A stretch of 64,000 nt of DNA from Candidatus Zixiibacteriota bacterium (GCA_019038695.1 JAHOYZ010000025.1:51858-115857); one strand, 5' to 3'. Positions 18,041 to 27,506 are shown, counted from the first letter of the stretch. A program made the numbers and translations. The notes: generated by a model from the sequence alone, not told the origin.

Positions 18041-18720
18041 GTCAAATTGAAGTTCTCAGATCGCTCGAAGGTGTTCTTGAATCCTTTCTTGAGAGTGCCA
18101 TAAGGCTGAAACAAGACCGTCTGGATGTATTGAATGGCCTTAACAATCTAGATGATATCGCGTTATCCTCTGCCGAAGGCTTTGAGATTACGGATCGTCT
18201 GGGCCAGTGGTTTGCCGGTCACAATCAGTGGTTGGAGGAGAGTACGCTGCGCTCGGGTGATAGCAACCGAATCGGTGAACTTCTTTCAAATATCGGTGCC
18301 CAGTTAAATGTGAACGAACAGTCTTCACCAGCCGCCAGAAAGATCTCGTCCGAGATCAGCCGGTGGAATCGCCATGACGGGAAATCACCGTCAAAGTCAG
18401 GTCAGGAACACCGCAAGATTGTGTTGAAGCGAGGAGCAGAGGAAGCTGATCAACCGCTTGATGAGTCTATAGCCGCCTTTGACCAGGCTCTGGTTCATTG
18501 CCGGATCTTGCTCCAACGAGTAGGCCAGAACCGAAAACACCTGCTTTCAGCCATCGATGACAGCCTCAAGATGGCCTCGATACAGGGGAATAAAGATGCC
18601 TTGCTTTTGTCCGCGTTTGCCATATATTATTTGAAGCAAAGCGGCTATAGAACTGAGCCGTATGTGAAAAGGCTCAAAGAAGCCGAACGCCGTCTGAGAG
18701 GAGAACAGGCTGATGCTTAA
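18037..18720 (+). CDS. Helical protein of unknown function in the DUF4388 unit
   Basis: 227 residues starting at TTG, which overlaps the preceding TGA by 4 bp (TTGA), so translation is coupled. The sequence is almost entirely helical with long amphipathic stretches (LEGVLESFLESAIRLKQDRLDVL; IAAFDQALVHCRILLQRVGQNRKHLLSAID). The central ~50 residues are polar and low in structure. No signal peptide, membrane segment or catalytic motif is seen. The shape recalls FlgN-like export chaperones, but I cannot support that identity. Confidence 0.65.
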   Translation: MSQIEVLRSLEGVLESFLESAIRLKQDRLDVLNGLNNLDDIALSSAEGFEITDRLGQWFAGHNQWLEESTLRSGDSNRIGELLSNIGAQLNVNEQSSPAARKISSEISRWNRHDGKSPSKSGQEHRKIVLKRGAEEADQPLDESIAAFDQALVHCRILLQRVGQNRKHLLSAIDDSLKMASIQGNKDALLLSAFAIYYLKQSGYRTEPYVKRLKEAERRLRGEQADA

Positions 18721-18943
18721 TCCTTCCGAGAAGGCGTATTGCCAGGCCCTGTTGGCGCTGAAGGATAAAGATTATCGGATAGCTTCCGAGTACTTTGACA
18801 GAGCGGCCCCCGAGTTCCAGACGAACCGGGAGTTTGCTTTGTATCGGGAGACTACCCGGTTGCTTTTGGCGGTAAAACAGGAACTGGCCGTTTTGGAGAA
18901 CGAGGACAAACTGGAAATCGAGGAGACATTCCCACATGGCTAA
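18713..18943 (+). CDS. Small helical TPR-like protein
   Basis: 76 residues, ATG start overlapping the previous gene by 8 bp. The first 35 residues (AYCQALLALKDKDYRIASEYFDRAAPEF) read as one TPR-type helical hairpin; the rest is a helix ending in an acidic stretch (ENEDKLEIEETFPHG). No function is known. Its overlap with both neighbours (8 bp each) makes it a fixed part of the four-gene unit. Confidence 0.65.
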   Translation: MLNPSEKAYCQALLALKDKDYRIASEYFDRAAPEFQTNREFALYRETTRLLLAVKQELAVLENEDKLEIEETFPHG

Positions 18944-19121
18944 GAAACAGAGCTTCGCTGACAAGGCCGCTAAAAGAGGTTTCACCTCAACCTGCCCGGT
19001 CTGCGACACTGAGTTGGCGTACATTAAGCACGTCAAGGCAGTTAAGAGTGAGAACGGATGGAAGTACCGGTCTCTTAATGTTGGCGTTTGCAAATGCAAC
19101 GAGAAAGAAATCTACGGATAA
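18936..19121 (+). CDS. Small zinc-ribbon-like protein
   Basis: 61 residues with a basic N-terminus (MAKKQSFADKAAKRG), a CPVC knuckle at about residues 20-23 and CKC near the C-terminus, consistent with a small zinc-binding fold. It overlaps the preceding gene by 8 bp and is followed by a strong terminator, so it closes the unit. It could bind nucleic acid or a partner protein; nothing in the sequence decides this. Confidence 0.7.
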   Translation: MAKKQSFADKAAKRGFTSTCPVCDTELAYIKHVKAVKSENGWKYRSLNVGVCKCNEKEIYG

Positions 19122-19143
19122 GCTTCTCGCGCGAAAGCTGAAC

Positions 19144-19177
19144 AAAACCCTCCTGCTATATCATGGAGGGTTTTTTG
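19144..19177 (+). terminator. Rho-independent terminator after the DUF4388 unit
   Basis: AACCCTCC pairs with GGAGGGTT around an 11-nt loop, followed by a T run. It lies 23 bp after the zinc-ribbon gene stop. Confidence 0.88.
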
Positions 19178-19217
19178 TTGGCTGAAATGTCGCGCGGATT
19201 CGTGGATTTTTCGATGG

Positions 19218-21284
19218 ATGCAGGACAGTATGCTGAAAACTATTGATCGTCGTTTAGCGCTCGACTGCGGGCTGGTACTCATAGTACTAGCCGGTTATGT
19301 AGTGGCCGCACTGTTTCCTGTCGGACGCGTTTGGGGTTTCAATATGTGGGGTTTTATCGGGCACGTAGTCCCCATTTCCATCTCTGCGCTGGCGCTGATC
19401 GCGAGCATCACAACTTATCTGGTGTTTGGCAGAAGTACTACTGTTGAACTCAATGCCAATGATACTACAACAAGCCAACGGTCCTTCATCTGGTTCCACA
19501 TTTGTCTCGTCATCGGAGGTATCTGCGCCTTCTGGTTCCTTCGCGAACAAACCCACTTCATCGGCGACGGCTACCAGATTCTCTCCCATCTCATCAATGA
19601 AGACCCCTTCCTGAAAAACACCGAGCTGGGAGAAGCCTGGCTTCATGCCTGCTTCAAATCCCTGTTGGGAACAACGAGACAAGCTGCATTACTGAGCTAC
19701 CAGGTTGTGTCCGTAGTGGCTGGCGGACTGTTCTTGGTCGGTGTGCCGCTTTTTGCATGCCACCTGTTTCAAGGTACCGTCAATAGGATCTTGTTTTCGC
19801 TGGGGTTGGCTAGCGGCGGCTTTGTCTTTCTGTTCTTTGGTCATGTTGAGAATTACAGCCTCCTGGTCCTGAGTGTGACCGTATTCACTCTCACTGGTGT
19901 TCTTGCTGGACGCGGACTCTGTCATCCTCGATGGGCTCTCATCACTGCCTTAATAACAGTCGTTTTCCACGTGATTGGTATTGCTCTAGTGCCAGCCGCT
20001 CTTTACCTGCTCCTACGAAAAACATGGTTGGCGGACTGGTGGTCTCGCCTTCACATCAAATGGCAAGTCATATCAGTTCTCATAGTCCTGAAAATCATGA
20101 TCCTGACTTTCATCTACCTGTATTTGAACAACTACTACTTTCGCTACGCATTCGTGCCCATCATTCCGATTGAGGTAACAGCAGCCGGCTACACATTGTT
20201 CTCCAAGGCCCACATCATTGATTATTTCAACCTGCTGGTTTTTCTTCTGCCGGGCTTACCACTGGTGGTCGGTGTGAGCTTCTTTCTTCCGGTGCGGAAG
20301 ATTATTCGCGAACCCCAGTTTCGATTTCTGGCTATCCTGACCGCTACGTGCCTGTTTGTAGTTTTTGTGCTTGAACCACGGTTGGGCATGCCACGTGATC
20401 GTGATCTGTTCGCATTTGCAGGTGTACCCTTGGTGGTTGTGGGCTACCTGCTACTGCTTGACAATAGAATTCTGATTCGCGGTAGTAAATGGACAGCCAT
20501 GCTGTGTATCATCTTGAGTCTGGTGGGGCTGTCGGCTCACGTTATGGTTTATCGCTCCCCCGGGCTGGCCATCAAGCACCTGATGAATTATGTTGAACTT
20601 GACTTGGCCAAGAATAGGGCCACTAGCCAGGTGCTCGTCGATTACTATCGGCGCACCGGAGACATCATCGGTGAATATGCTGAACTGAGGAGACATAAAC
20701 AGAACTACCCGGAGACACAACTTGGAAGTCAGGCTGTTGGATTGGTGGACCAAAAGCGATATGGGGAAGCCCTCCGTCTCAATGAAAAAGCGATCGCAAT
20801 CAACCCGACTTACTGGCCAGCCTATTCCAATATGGGCCAGTGTCTAATCGAGATGCAGAGATACGATACCGCACTTCAGATTCTTCAGATAGCCGACGGA
20901 CTCAATCCACACAATCCAACGATTATTCATAATCTCGGATATGCATGGTTGTGGATGGGGGAACGCGACAAAGCCGAAACGGCCTTCCTGCGAGCCACAG
21001 ACCTGGATTCTCAGATGGTAGAACCGTTATCCTACCTTGTTCGCCTCTATCAGGAAGATGGCCGACAAGCGGAATGCCAGGCCGTGTTGGAAAAAATGGT
21101 TCTGTTGCCGGACATTCCGTCGGAGATTCTCAAGGATCTGATCGACATATTCCTGGCCCGGCAATCCTATGAAAATGCGGCGACTATTCTGCAACAGATC
21201 GCCAACCTGAGGGAAGACTCCGCCTACGTGGCGGAAATATTGACGTCGCACCCTCAACTTTCAGAATACTTCCAGATACGCTGA
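19218..21284 (+). CDS. Polytopic membrane protein with C-terminal TPR repeats
   Basis: 688 residues. About ten to twelve hydrophobic helices fill residues 15-445, with a loop FLREQTHFIGDGYQILSHL and a later PRLGMPRDRDLFAF that recall the acceptor loops of GT-C/PMT-type membrane glycosyltransferases. From ~490 on there are at least three TPR units (YGEALRLNEKAIAINPTYWPAYSNMGQCLIEMQRYDTALQILQIADGLNP, then HNLGYAWLWMGERDKAETAFLRATDLD). This architecture is common in uncultured FCB bacteria and is usually left as a TPR protein. Sugar transfer is possible but not shown. Confidence 0.75.
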   Translation: MQDSMLKTIDRRLALDCGLVLIVLAGYVVAALFPVGRVWGFNMWGFIGHVVPISISALALIASITTYLVFGRSTTVELNANDTTTSQRSFIWFHICLVIGGICAFWFLREQTHFIGDGYQILSHLINEDPFLKNTELGEAWLHACFKSLLGTTRQAALLSYQVVSVVAGGLFLVGVPLFACHLFQGTVNRILFSLGLASGGFVFLFFGHVENYSLLVLSVTVFTLTGVLAGRGLCHPRWALITALITVVFHVIGIALVPAALYLLLRKTWLADWWSRLHIKWQVISVLIVLKIMILTFIYLYLNNYYFRYAFVPIIPIEVTAAGYTLFSKAHIIDYFNLLVFLLPGLPLVVGVSFFLPVRKIIREPQFRFLAILTATCLFVVFVLEPRLGMPRDRDLFAFAGVPLVVVGYLLLLDNRILIRGSKWTAMLCIILSLVGLSAHVMVYRSPGLAIKHLMNYVELDLAKNRATSQVLVDYYRRTGDIIGEYAELRRHKQNYPETQLGSQAVGLVDQKRYGEALRLNEKAIAINPTYWPAYSNMGQCLIEMQRYDTALQILQIADGLNPHNPTIIHNLGYAWLWMGERDKAETAFLRATDLDSQMVEPLSYLVRLYQEDGRQAECQAVLEKMVLLPDIPSEILKDLIDIFLARQSYENAATILQQIANLREDSAYVAEILTSHPQLSEYFQIR

Positions 21285-21331
21285 GACACGATGGTATAAT
21301 ACCCCATGTAGCATCAGGTCTTTTCCACTCG

Positions 21332-21784
21332 TTGGGATATATCTACCGTCTTCGGAGAAAATCCAACGGAACTGCAAAACGACTGCTGTTTCAATCAATC
21401 AATTTGTACATCGTAGTCTACGGCAACCTGGATGGGTTCTCGCACGGTGATCGAGTTCGAGTTATCGGGATATTCACTCCCGCCGGTTCGTTCTGTATGG
21501 TTGGCGTCTGCTGCCTAGTGGCGGACACAACTACGGAGTGCGTTGGGTGCTGTCAGAATCGGAGTAATTTCTTCGATTTGGTTGGCGTCGGAGGGATAAT
21601 TGACACTTCCGACCTGGTCGCACTGGTAGCGTATCTCTTTATCGAAGGCTCCAGGCCGGAGTGCGCAGAGGAGGCAAATGTTGACGGCCAAACCGGTCCG
21701 TCAGGCCCCATCGATGTTAGCGATCTGACCTACCTTGTGGCCTACATGTTCAAAGGAGGAGCTGCACCGCCACCATGCCCGTAG
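21332..21784 (+). pseudogene. Fragment of a dockerin-type secreted protein
   Basis: A 150-codon frame beginning at a weak TTG with no signal peptide. Residues ~95-150 hold two dockerin-like helices (IDTSDLVALVAYLFIEGSRPEC and IDVSDLTYLVAYMFKGGAAPPPCP) like the C-termini of the large secreted proteins at 50.7 and 54.7 kb. The preceding segment (YGNLDGFSHGDRVRVIGIF) looks like the end of a beta-rich domain. A normal carrier would have several hundred residues and a leader, so I read this as the surviving 3' end of a decayed gene. It could also be an atypical short protein. Confidence 0.55.
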
Positions 21785-21869
21785 ACGCTGGTAATCTGTC
21801 TCCGGTGTCAAGGTCCGTTCCCTGCTGTGAATGTAGACCGGCGCAGTTGTACACCAATCCGGCGTCTAC

Positions 21870-22166
21870 TCAGATCTCTCCGGCGAGTTCGACCAGCCGT
21901 TTGTAGGGAATAGCGATATGGCTCTCGGCGTGAACGGCCCCGTTGGCCATGCTGATCATAGATACCTTGGCGGCGACTTCTTCATCAGGCGCTTCGTAGA
22001 TATCAACAAAGTCGTACGTGCCCAGCAGTCCATAGTGGCCGATGAACTTAACCTCGGGGCACTTCTCCCGCACCTGCTCCAGCCAGTTGCGGCCAACCTT
22101 GGCCCGATCTCTCATTTGCGCACTGGCGTCGGGCCCGAGTTTCGTAAACAGGAAGAATGTTTTCAT
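21870..22166 (-). CDS. GYD domain protein
   Basis: 98 residues. The core LGTYDFVDIYEAPDEEVAAKVSMIS and the surrounding FLFTKLGPDA / VKFIGHYGLLG match the GYD family, small ferredoxin-like-fold proteins of unknown role often found alone. ATG start; no obvious operon partner. Confidence in the family is good, but no biochemical function can be given. Confidence 0.82.
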   Translation of the reverse strand: MKTFFLFTKLGPDASAQMRDRAKVGRNWLEQVREKCPEVKFIGHYGLLGTYDFVDIYEAPDEEVAAKVSMISMANGAVHAESHIAIPYKRLVELAGEI

Positions 22167-22628
22167 AATCGTACTCCATTACTACAGGTCTAAACAGATC
22201 TCTACTATACACATCATGGGCTATGATTCATCAATGAGGCTATACTAGAAATATACGCATAGTCCGGATATTTTGAAACACAAAAAGCCCCCCGACCTGG
22301 CGCCAGTGGGCTTCGTTCTATTCTCCGTCAATCGTGATTCTTCTTCGAGAGTTTAACAAATCGCCGGAAGCAGTGAGGGTGAGGTAGAGGAGAAGCACAG
22401 ACCAATAACGAACCGCTCAAAATCAACTGTAGAGTTTTGCATCATAGTCTCCGATGTATAAAGAAAATGATAAGTTTTTCAGCATTAACTTGAAATAGGC
22501 TCATAGCGAGGCAGTATTGCTACTGTCGGAACCATTTCTCTGCAACCGGATATTCTTGCGTTCTGCATTGCACCTGAATATCTTTTGGCTGCATGGAAGG
22601 ATGGCCTCAAGCCTAAACGGAGGTTGGA
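22167..22628. other. Intergenic region before gapA
   Basis: 462 bp. It contains a loose inverted repeat (AGCCC...GGGCT around 22285-22313) without a good T run. I see no convincing promoter by eye and no small gene. Confidence 0.4.
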
Positions 22629-23615
22629 ATGAAAGTCGGAATTAACGGATTTGGTAGGATCGGGCGACTCGTTTTCAAGGCAGCCCGCGGTACGGATATC
22701 GAGTTTGTCGGTATCAATGATATTACTAGCGCCGAGACACTGGCGCATCTCCTGAAGTATGACTCGGTCCACGGACGCTATCCGGAAGACGTCAAAGCTG
22801 ACGGTTCCAATCTGGTTGTCGGCGGCAAGGTCATTCCGATAAGCGCCGAGAGAGACCCCGCCCAGTTGCCGTGGAAAAAACTCGGTGCGGATATTGTCCT
22901 CGAATGTACCGGTCTATTCCGAACCAAAGAAACAGCCGGTAAGCACATTGAAGCTGGTGCCAAAAAGGTCCTGATCTCAGCACCAGCCAAAGGACATGAC
23001 GGGACGTTCATTCCGGGCATCAATTGCGCTAAGTATGACAAAGCCAAACATCATATCATCTCCATTGGCTCCTGCACCACCAATTGTCTGGCTCCCGTGT
23101 GCAAGGTTCTCCTCGAGACGTTTGGAATTGAGCACGGCTTTATGACCACAATTCATTCCTACACCGGTGACCAGCGCCTTCTTGATGCTCCCCACAAGGA
23201 TCTGCGGCGGGCGCGTTCTGCGGCGCTATCAATGATTCCGACGACAACCGGAGCGGCCAAGGCGATTGCGCTCATTCTTCCGGAACTTGAGGGCAAGATG
23301 GACGGTTGTGCTATCAGGGTGCCTACCCCGAACGGATCGATGGTTGATTTGGCCGTTATGTTGAAGAAGGAAGCTACTGCCGAGCAAATCAACGCGGCTA
23401 TCAAGAAAGCAGCCGCCACGCCAGGGTTGGCACGGGCGTTGGAATACTGCGAGGACCCGGTGGTATCCATCGACATCGTCGGCAACCCGCACGGTTCGAT
23501 ATTTGACAGTAAGATGACTATGGCCGAAGGGAAGTTCGCAAAGGTTTTCAGTTGGTATGACAATGAATGGGGCTTCTCCAGCCGTATGGTTGATATGATG
23601 AGGATCATGCTTTAG
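22629..23615 (+). CDS. gapA: Glyceraldehyde-3-phosphate dehydrogenase
   Basis: 328 residues. The NAD-binding start [19 protein letters not shown], the active-site signature SCTTNCLAP with catalytic C149, and the C-terminal [17 protein letters not shown] are diagnostic. It oxidises glyceraldehyde-3-phosphate to 1,3-bisphosphoglycerate in glycolysis. GGAGGT precedes the ATG. It is the first gene of the gapA-pgk-tpiA-secG run, 22 bp before pgk. Confidence 0.97.
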   Translation: MKVGINGFGRIGRLVFKAARGTDIEFVGINDITSAETLAHLLKYDSVHGRYPEDVKADGSNLVVGGKVIPISAERDPAQLPWKKLGADIVLECTGLFRTKETAGKHIEAGAKKVLISAPAKGHDGTFIPGINCAKYDKAKHHIISIGSCTTNCLAPVCKVLLETFGIEHGFMTTIHSYTGDQRLLDAPHKDLRRARSAALSMIPTTTGAAKAIALILPELEGKMDGCAIRVPTPNGSMVDLAVMLKKEATAEQINAAIKKAAATPGLARALEYCEDPVVSIDIVGNPHGSIFDSKMTMAEGKFAKVFSWYDNEWGFSSRMVDMMRIML

Positions 23616-23637
23616 CAATTTGCAGCAAGGGAATATC

Positions 23638-24873
23638 ATGAACAAAGTAACTGTGGCTGATATTAATTTCCGCTCACGCCGAGTATTGGTACGGGTGGAT
23701 TTCAATGTTCCCCTTGATGACAAACAGAACATCACCGATGACCGGCGTATCCGCGCCGCACTACCAACCATCAAGAAGATTCTTGAAGATGGCGGGATGG
23801 TGATCGCCTATTCCCATATGGGCCGTCCCAAGGGGAAACATGTCCCGAAGTTATCCCTGCGTCCGACTGCCAAACGGCTGTCGGAATTGCTGGGAAGCGA
23901 AGTAGGGTTTGCCGAAGATTGCATCGGTCCCGAAGCGGCGAACGTTGTTGAAAAAATGAAGGATGGCGATTGTCTCCTTTTGGAGAATCTCCGTTTTCAT
24001 CCCCAGGAACAAAAAAACGATCCGGAGTTTGCCGGAAAACTGGCCTCACTGGGAGACATCTTCGTTAACGATGCCTTTGGCACTGCCCACCGTGCTCATG
24101 CCTCAACCGAGGGCATAACAAGACATTTCAACCAGTCTGTGGCTGGCTTCCTCATGGAGAAGGAGCTGAAGTATCTGGGTGAAGCTCTGGACGAACCGGA
24201 ACGACCCTTTGCGGCGATTCTTGGGGGAGCCAAAATCTCCGGCAAGATTGATGTCATCGCAAGCCTGATGGACAAAGTAGACATACTGCTTATTGGCGGT
24301 GGCATGGTTTTCACGTTCGCCAAGGTGATGGGCTACGCTATCGGCAACTCACTGGTTGAAGAAGACAAGGTTGACCTTGCGAGGGAGATCATCGAGAAAG
24401 CCAAAGCGTCACAGGCGGACCTTGTATTTCCATCTGACGTAGTTATTGCGACCGAGATTTCCGACAATGCGGAGACTCAAATCGTGGATATCGACAAGAT
24501 TCCCGACGGAATGATGGGGCTGGATATCGGACCAGAGTCGATCAAGTTCTTTTCCGAGAAATTGGACGGTGCTAAGACAATCGTCTGGAACGGCCCGATG
24601 GGTGTTTTTGAGCACGCTCCATTTGCCGAAGGAACACTGGCCGTCGCCAGGTTACTGGCCAAGTTGACTGCAGACGGCGCGACTACAATTGTGGGTGGAG
24701 GTGATTCTGCCGCCGCTGTGGCCAAAGCCGGTCTTCAAGACAAGCTGAGTCACATATCTACCGGCGGTGGGGCGTCACTGGAATTCCTCGAAGGCAAAGT
24801 TCTGCCGGGTGTTGCAGCTCTGACAGGGCAAGCTAAAGTAGGAGCAGTGAGATCATGCGTCAAATCATCATAG
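23638..24873 (+). CDS. pgk: Phosphoglycerate kinase
   Basis: 411 residues from the ATG after AAGGGA. The family hallmarks [42 protein letters not shown] and the C-terminal nucleotide loop [24 protein letters not shown] are present. It transfers phosphate from 1,3-bisphosphoglycerate to ADP. The 3' end overlaps tpiA by 19 bp, so the two are coupled. Confidence 0.97.
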   Translation: MNKVTVADINFRSRRVLVRVDFNVPLDDKQNITDDRRIRAALPTIKKILEDGGMVIAYSHMGRPKGKHVPKLSLRPTAKRLSELLGSEVGFAEDCIGPEAANVVEKMKDGDCLLLENLRFHPQEQKNDPEFAGKLASLGDIFVNDAFGTAHRAHASTEGITRHFNQSVAGFLMEKELKYLGEALDEPERPFAAILGGAKISGKIDVIASLMDKVDILLIGGGMVFTFAKVMGYAIGNSLVEEDKVDLAREIIEKAKASQADLVFPSDVVIATEISDNAETQIVDIDKIPDGMMGLDIGPESIKFFSEKLDGAKTIVWNGPMGVFEHAPFAEGTLAVARLLAKLTADGATTIVGGGDSAAAVAKAGLQDKLSHISTGGGASLEFLEGKVLPGVAALTGQAKVGAVRSCVKSS

Positions 24874-25604
24874 CTGGTAACTGGAAGCTCAACTGTACTA
24901 TCCCGGAGACGCAAAAGTTGATCGAAGAGATGCTGTGGGATGGATCAGAGACTAATAAGGCTCTGGTGTTGGTTTGCCCTCCGTTTACGTCTCTGCATCA
25001 TGCCTCTAAACTGGTTTCCGGCACCCATATAGCCGTGGGAGCCCAGGATATGTCGGCTTTTGAGAAAGGGGCATATACGGGTGAAGTCTCCGCAGACATG
25101 CTCTTGACAGCTGGAGTAACCCATGTTATATTGGGCCACTCTGAGAGGAGGCAGTTCCACGGTGAGAGTGATCAGCAGGTCAATGTAAAGGCCAAGCTGG
25201 CGCTGGCTAAGGGACTGACCCCGATCATCTGTGTCGGTGAAAGCATCGAGCAGAGAGAAGCCGACGAGACCAAGAAGGTCGTTGGCAGTCAGGTCGAGGG
25301 TACGCTCTCAGGTTTCACCGCTGACATGATTAGTCGGTCGGTGATTGCTTACGAGCCGGTTTGGGCGATTGGTACCGGTAAGACGGCCACGCCCGAGATG
25401 GCCCAGGAAGTGCATAAGTTCATTCGGGAGAAGGTCGCGGCGATCGACAGCGAGGCCGCCAAGACGCTCCCGATTTTATATGGCGGCTCAATGAAACCCG
25501 GCAATGCGGCCGGATTGATGTCGCAACCGGATATAGACGGCGGCCTTATCGGCGGAGCATCGCTGAAGGCGGCCGACTTTATTGGGATTATCAAAGCTGT
25601 GTAG
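24855..25604 (+). CDS. tpiA: Triosephosphate isomerase
   Basis: 249 residues. N-terminal AGNWKLNCT (substrate lysine), the catalytic histidine in GHSERR, the catalytic glutamate in [14 protein letters not shown] (with the flexible loop 6), and the phosphate loop [10 protein letters not shown] are all intact. It starts inside pgk. The enzyme interconverts DHAP and glyceraldehyde-3-phosphate. Confidence 0.97.
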   Translation: MRQIIIAGNWKLNCTIPETQKLIEEMLWDGSETNKALVLVCPPFTSLHHASKLVSGTHIAVGAQDMSAFEKGAYTGEVSADMLLTAGVTHVILGHSERRQFHGESDQQVNVKAKLALAKGLTPIICVGESIEQREADETKKVVGSQVEGTLSGFTADMISRSVIAYEPVWAIGTGKTATPEMAQEVHKFIREKVAAIDSEAAKTLPILYGGSMKPGNAAGLMSQPDIDGGLIGGASLKAADFIGIIKAV

Positions 25605-25619
25605 ACGGAGGTTGATTAC

Positions 25620-26066
25620 TTGTTTGTTGCCTGGGTAGTTTTTCATGTGATTGTTGCCGCTGGCCTGATTATGGTTGTGTTGTTACAATCGAGTAAGGGG
25701 GAAGGTCTGGCCGGAACCGCGTTTGGCGGTGGCGGGGGTGGTGGCGTCGGTGGCGCTGTCTTCGGTGGCCGTGGAGCCGGAGGGTTCTTATCTAAAGCAA
25801 CCACCGCTCTAGCCGTTGTGTTTATGATCAACTGTATTGTTCTCGCCTTTCTATCGGCGGGCAGTCGCACCACATCCATCGCTGGTGGTGTTGACGATTC
25901 CGAGTCGGTTGTAACCCGAATGGCTCAGGAAGAACGCGAGCGAGCTCTCGAGCAGCAACGCCTGCAACAAACAGCTGATTCGGCTTCTTTGCAGATAGAA
26001 GATGCCTCGAGAATTGAGGGAATGTCGACCAGTCCCGCACAGCCCGTTGACACCGGCGGTCAATAA
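25620..26066 (+). CDS. secG: Preprotein translocase subunit SecG
   Basis: 148 residues from a TTG start 8 nt after GGAGG. Two membrane helices (VVFHVIVAAGLIMVVLLQSS and TTALAVVFMINCIVLAFL) flank the glycine-rich cytosolic loop with FGGRGAGGFLSKAT, the SecG signature. The C-terminal ~70 residues are a polar, Glu/Gln-rich extension (ERERALEQQRLQQ) not found in short SecG proteins. SecG assists SecYE in protein export. It follows tpiA by 15 bp and precedes a tRNA-Leu, a common arrangement. Confidence 0.93.
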   Translation: MFVAWVVFHVIVAAGLIMVVLLQSSKGEGLAGTAFGGGGGGGVGGAVFGGRGAGGFLSKATTALAVVFMINCIVLAFLSAGSRTTSIAGGVDDSESVVTRMAQEERERALEQQRLQQTADSASLQIEDASRIEGMSTSPAQPVDTGGQ

Positions 26067-26092
26067 GCCTGCCGTACGATTTGTAAGTCGAT

Positions 26093-26174
26093 GCGGATGT
26101 GGTGAAACTGGTAGACACGCTATCTTGAGGGGGTAGTGGAGCGATCCGTGCCGGTTCGAGTCCGGCCATCCGCA
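26093..26174 (+). tRNA. tRNA-Leu (anticodon GAG)
   Basis: Acceptor stem GCGGATG/CATCCGC with A73, anticodon stem CTATC/GGTAG around loop TTGAGGG (anticodon GAG), long variable arm and T-arm CCGGTTCGAGTCCGG. No encoded CCA. It lies 26 bp after secG and is probably processed from the glycolytic operon transcript. Confidence 0.95.
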
Positions 26175-26183
26175 TAGAATATG

Positions 26184-26218
26184 AAGCCCGCGAGTAATCT
26201 ACACTCGCGGGCTTTCTT
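26184..26218 (+). terminator. Rho-independent terminator after tRNA-Leu(GAG)
   Basis: AGCCCGCGAGT pairs with ACTCGCGGGCT around a 7-nt loop, followed by TTCTT. It ends the gapA-to-tRNA transcript. Confidence 0.9.
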
Positions 26219-26275
26219 ATGGCACCTTTCAATGTAATTCATTCGAATCTTTTGTCATTTTAGCCCGCTACTTCA

Positions 26276-27274
26276 TCACGGCACCAGGTACTCCGGCGAA
26301 CGCGGTAATTCAATCGCCGCCTTGATACTGGTCTGGCCGTTTTCGCTAGCCATGATCGACTGCACCACCCTCTCAAACCCGATTCCGCATCCCGACGATT
26401 GCCCCGAAGCCTCTCCCAGAATCTCGAAATACCACTCAAACTGGGCTGGATCGACTCCGCGTTCAAGGAGATGGTCGTACATATAGGATTCTTCAAATTG
26501 CTTTTTACAAGTAGTCGAGTTTCCTTCGCGGACTGCTCCCCCGACTGATTCCCCTGCATCCGGCAAAAGAAGGTCACAGCATAGAGTGTGTCCATTGTTA
26601 CGTTTCATCGAGAAAAACTTAATGACGCCACCCTCTTTTGGCCTGGGGTCGGATGGATAGTGGGTCACGAAAGTCGGCTGATTATCGAGTAGACGGCAAA
26701 GCGATTCCTCCTCTTTGCTTCCCAAATCATCACCATACTCAACTGTAAAGCCGTTATTCTGAAGAACCGTGATCGCTTCTGAATACGATATCCGATTGAA
26801 GGAACCGTCTATGTATCTTCTCATGCGTTGATTGTCGTAAAGGTAATAAACACTATTATACATAGACTTCAGTAGCTTTTCAATATGATCCATCAAGCCA
26901 TCAAGCGTAAAATCACGACCTTCAAACTCAATCAGGGTGAACTCGCAGAGATGCCGGTCGGTCACTTTCCGCTCCTGCCGAAAGGACGGTCCGATAGTGT
27001 AGACTCTGTTGTGGGTGACCGTAAAAGCTTCAAGATATAATTGGCCGGTCTGCCGCAAGAACATCGATCTTTCATCCCCCTGTGCGTCATACATCAATAC
27101 CGGCATGGCGTTTGGAAACCACTCGCATGACCCGGTTGCTCCGGTAATATGCGGAACCTGAATCTCCATGAACGAATTGTCCTCAAACCAGCGGCGGGCT
27201 GACTTGAGCAGGGTGGACCGGAGAAGACTTGTCCTGGCAAACTCTCCATTACTTACGGCCAGATGTCTTTGCAT
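26276..27274 (-). CDS. AsnRS-like class II enzyme without anticodon domain (asparagine synthetase-related)
   Basis: 332 residues from the ATG after a near-perfect AAAGGAGGAAGT. Only the class II catalytic core of the Asp/AsnRS group is present: motif 2 SFRQERKVTDRHLCEFTLIEFE, and motif 3 SGCGIGFERVVQSI near the end. The ~100-residue N-terminal OB-fold anticodon domain is missing. Such truncated paralogs in archaea (AS-AR type) make asparagine from aspartate rather than charging tRNA, so an asparagine synthetase role is likely by analogy. The frame is open further upstream to ATG codons at 27346/27343, but that segment overlaps a terminator hairpin, so I reject the longer form. Confidence 0.85.
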   Translation of the reverse strand: MQRHLAVSNGEFARTSLLRSTLLKSARRWFEDNSFMEIQVPHITGATGSCEWFPNAMPVLMYDAQGDERSMFLRQTGQLYLEAFTVTHNRVYTIGPSFRQERKVTDRHLCEFTLIEFEGRDFTLDGLMDHIEKLLKSMYNSVYYLYDNQRMRRYIDGSFNRISYSEAITVLQNNGFTVEYGDDLGSKEEESLCRLLDNQPTFVTHYPSDPRPKEGGVIKFFSMKRNNGHTLCCDLLLPDAGESVGGAVREGNSTTCKKQFEESYMYDHLLERGVDPAQFEWYFEILGEASGQSSGCGIGFERVVQSIMASENGQTSIKAAIELPRSPEYLVP

Positions 27275-27296
27275 ACTTCCTCCTTTAGAATTAAAC

Positions 27297-27329
27297 AAAA
27301 AAAAGCCATCCCCAATAGAGGGGATGGCC
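27297..27329 (-). terminator. Leader (attenuator) terminator upstream of the AsnRS-like gene
   Basis: On the minus strand GCCATCCCC pairs with GGGGATGGC around a 6-nt loop and is followed by eight T. It sits between a minus-strand promoter (27477-27506) and the ribosome binding site of the gene at 27274. No minus-strand gene upstream needs terminating, so it most likely works as an attenuator. Confidence 0.8.
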
Positions 27330-27476
27330 AATAACGGCAACATCATCTGAAAACAGGTCTCCCGGACCAGGGAAATCAGGTAGCATAGGAGCTTCCTTCC
27401 ATGGCAGGTAGACCGGGTCGCGCACTTGATCCGTACGCTTTTGCCAATAATATTATTATCATGTCTCTAAAAAAGG

Positions 27477-27506
27477 AGCATAATGGATTTATTATATCTA
27501 TGTCAA
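27477..27506 (-). promoter_or_regulatory. Sigma70-like promoter for the AsnRS-like gene
   Basis: Minus strand TTGACA (27501-27506), 18-bp spacer, TATGCT (27477-27482). Transcription would start near 27470, giving a leader of about 195 nt that contains the terminator hairpin and further GC-rich pairing potential (CCCGG at ~27412-27416 with CCGGG at ~27359-27363). Confidence 0.6.

Noticed and set aside
27275..27346. Longer AsnRS-like protein from ATG at 27346
   Set aside because: The extra 24 residues are encoded by the terminator hairpin and its T run, while a near-perfect ribosome binding site precedes ATG 27274.
27360..27460. SRP (4.5S) RNA on the minus strand because of GGAAGGAAGC
   Set aside because: The bases on the 5' side (ACCTGCCAT) do not form the conserved symmetric loop and GGAA tetraloop stem of SRP RNA, and the stretch sits inside a promoter-to-gene leader.
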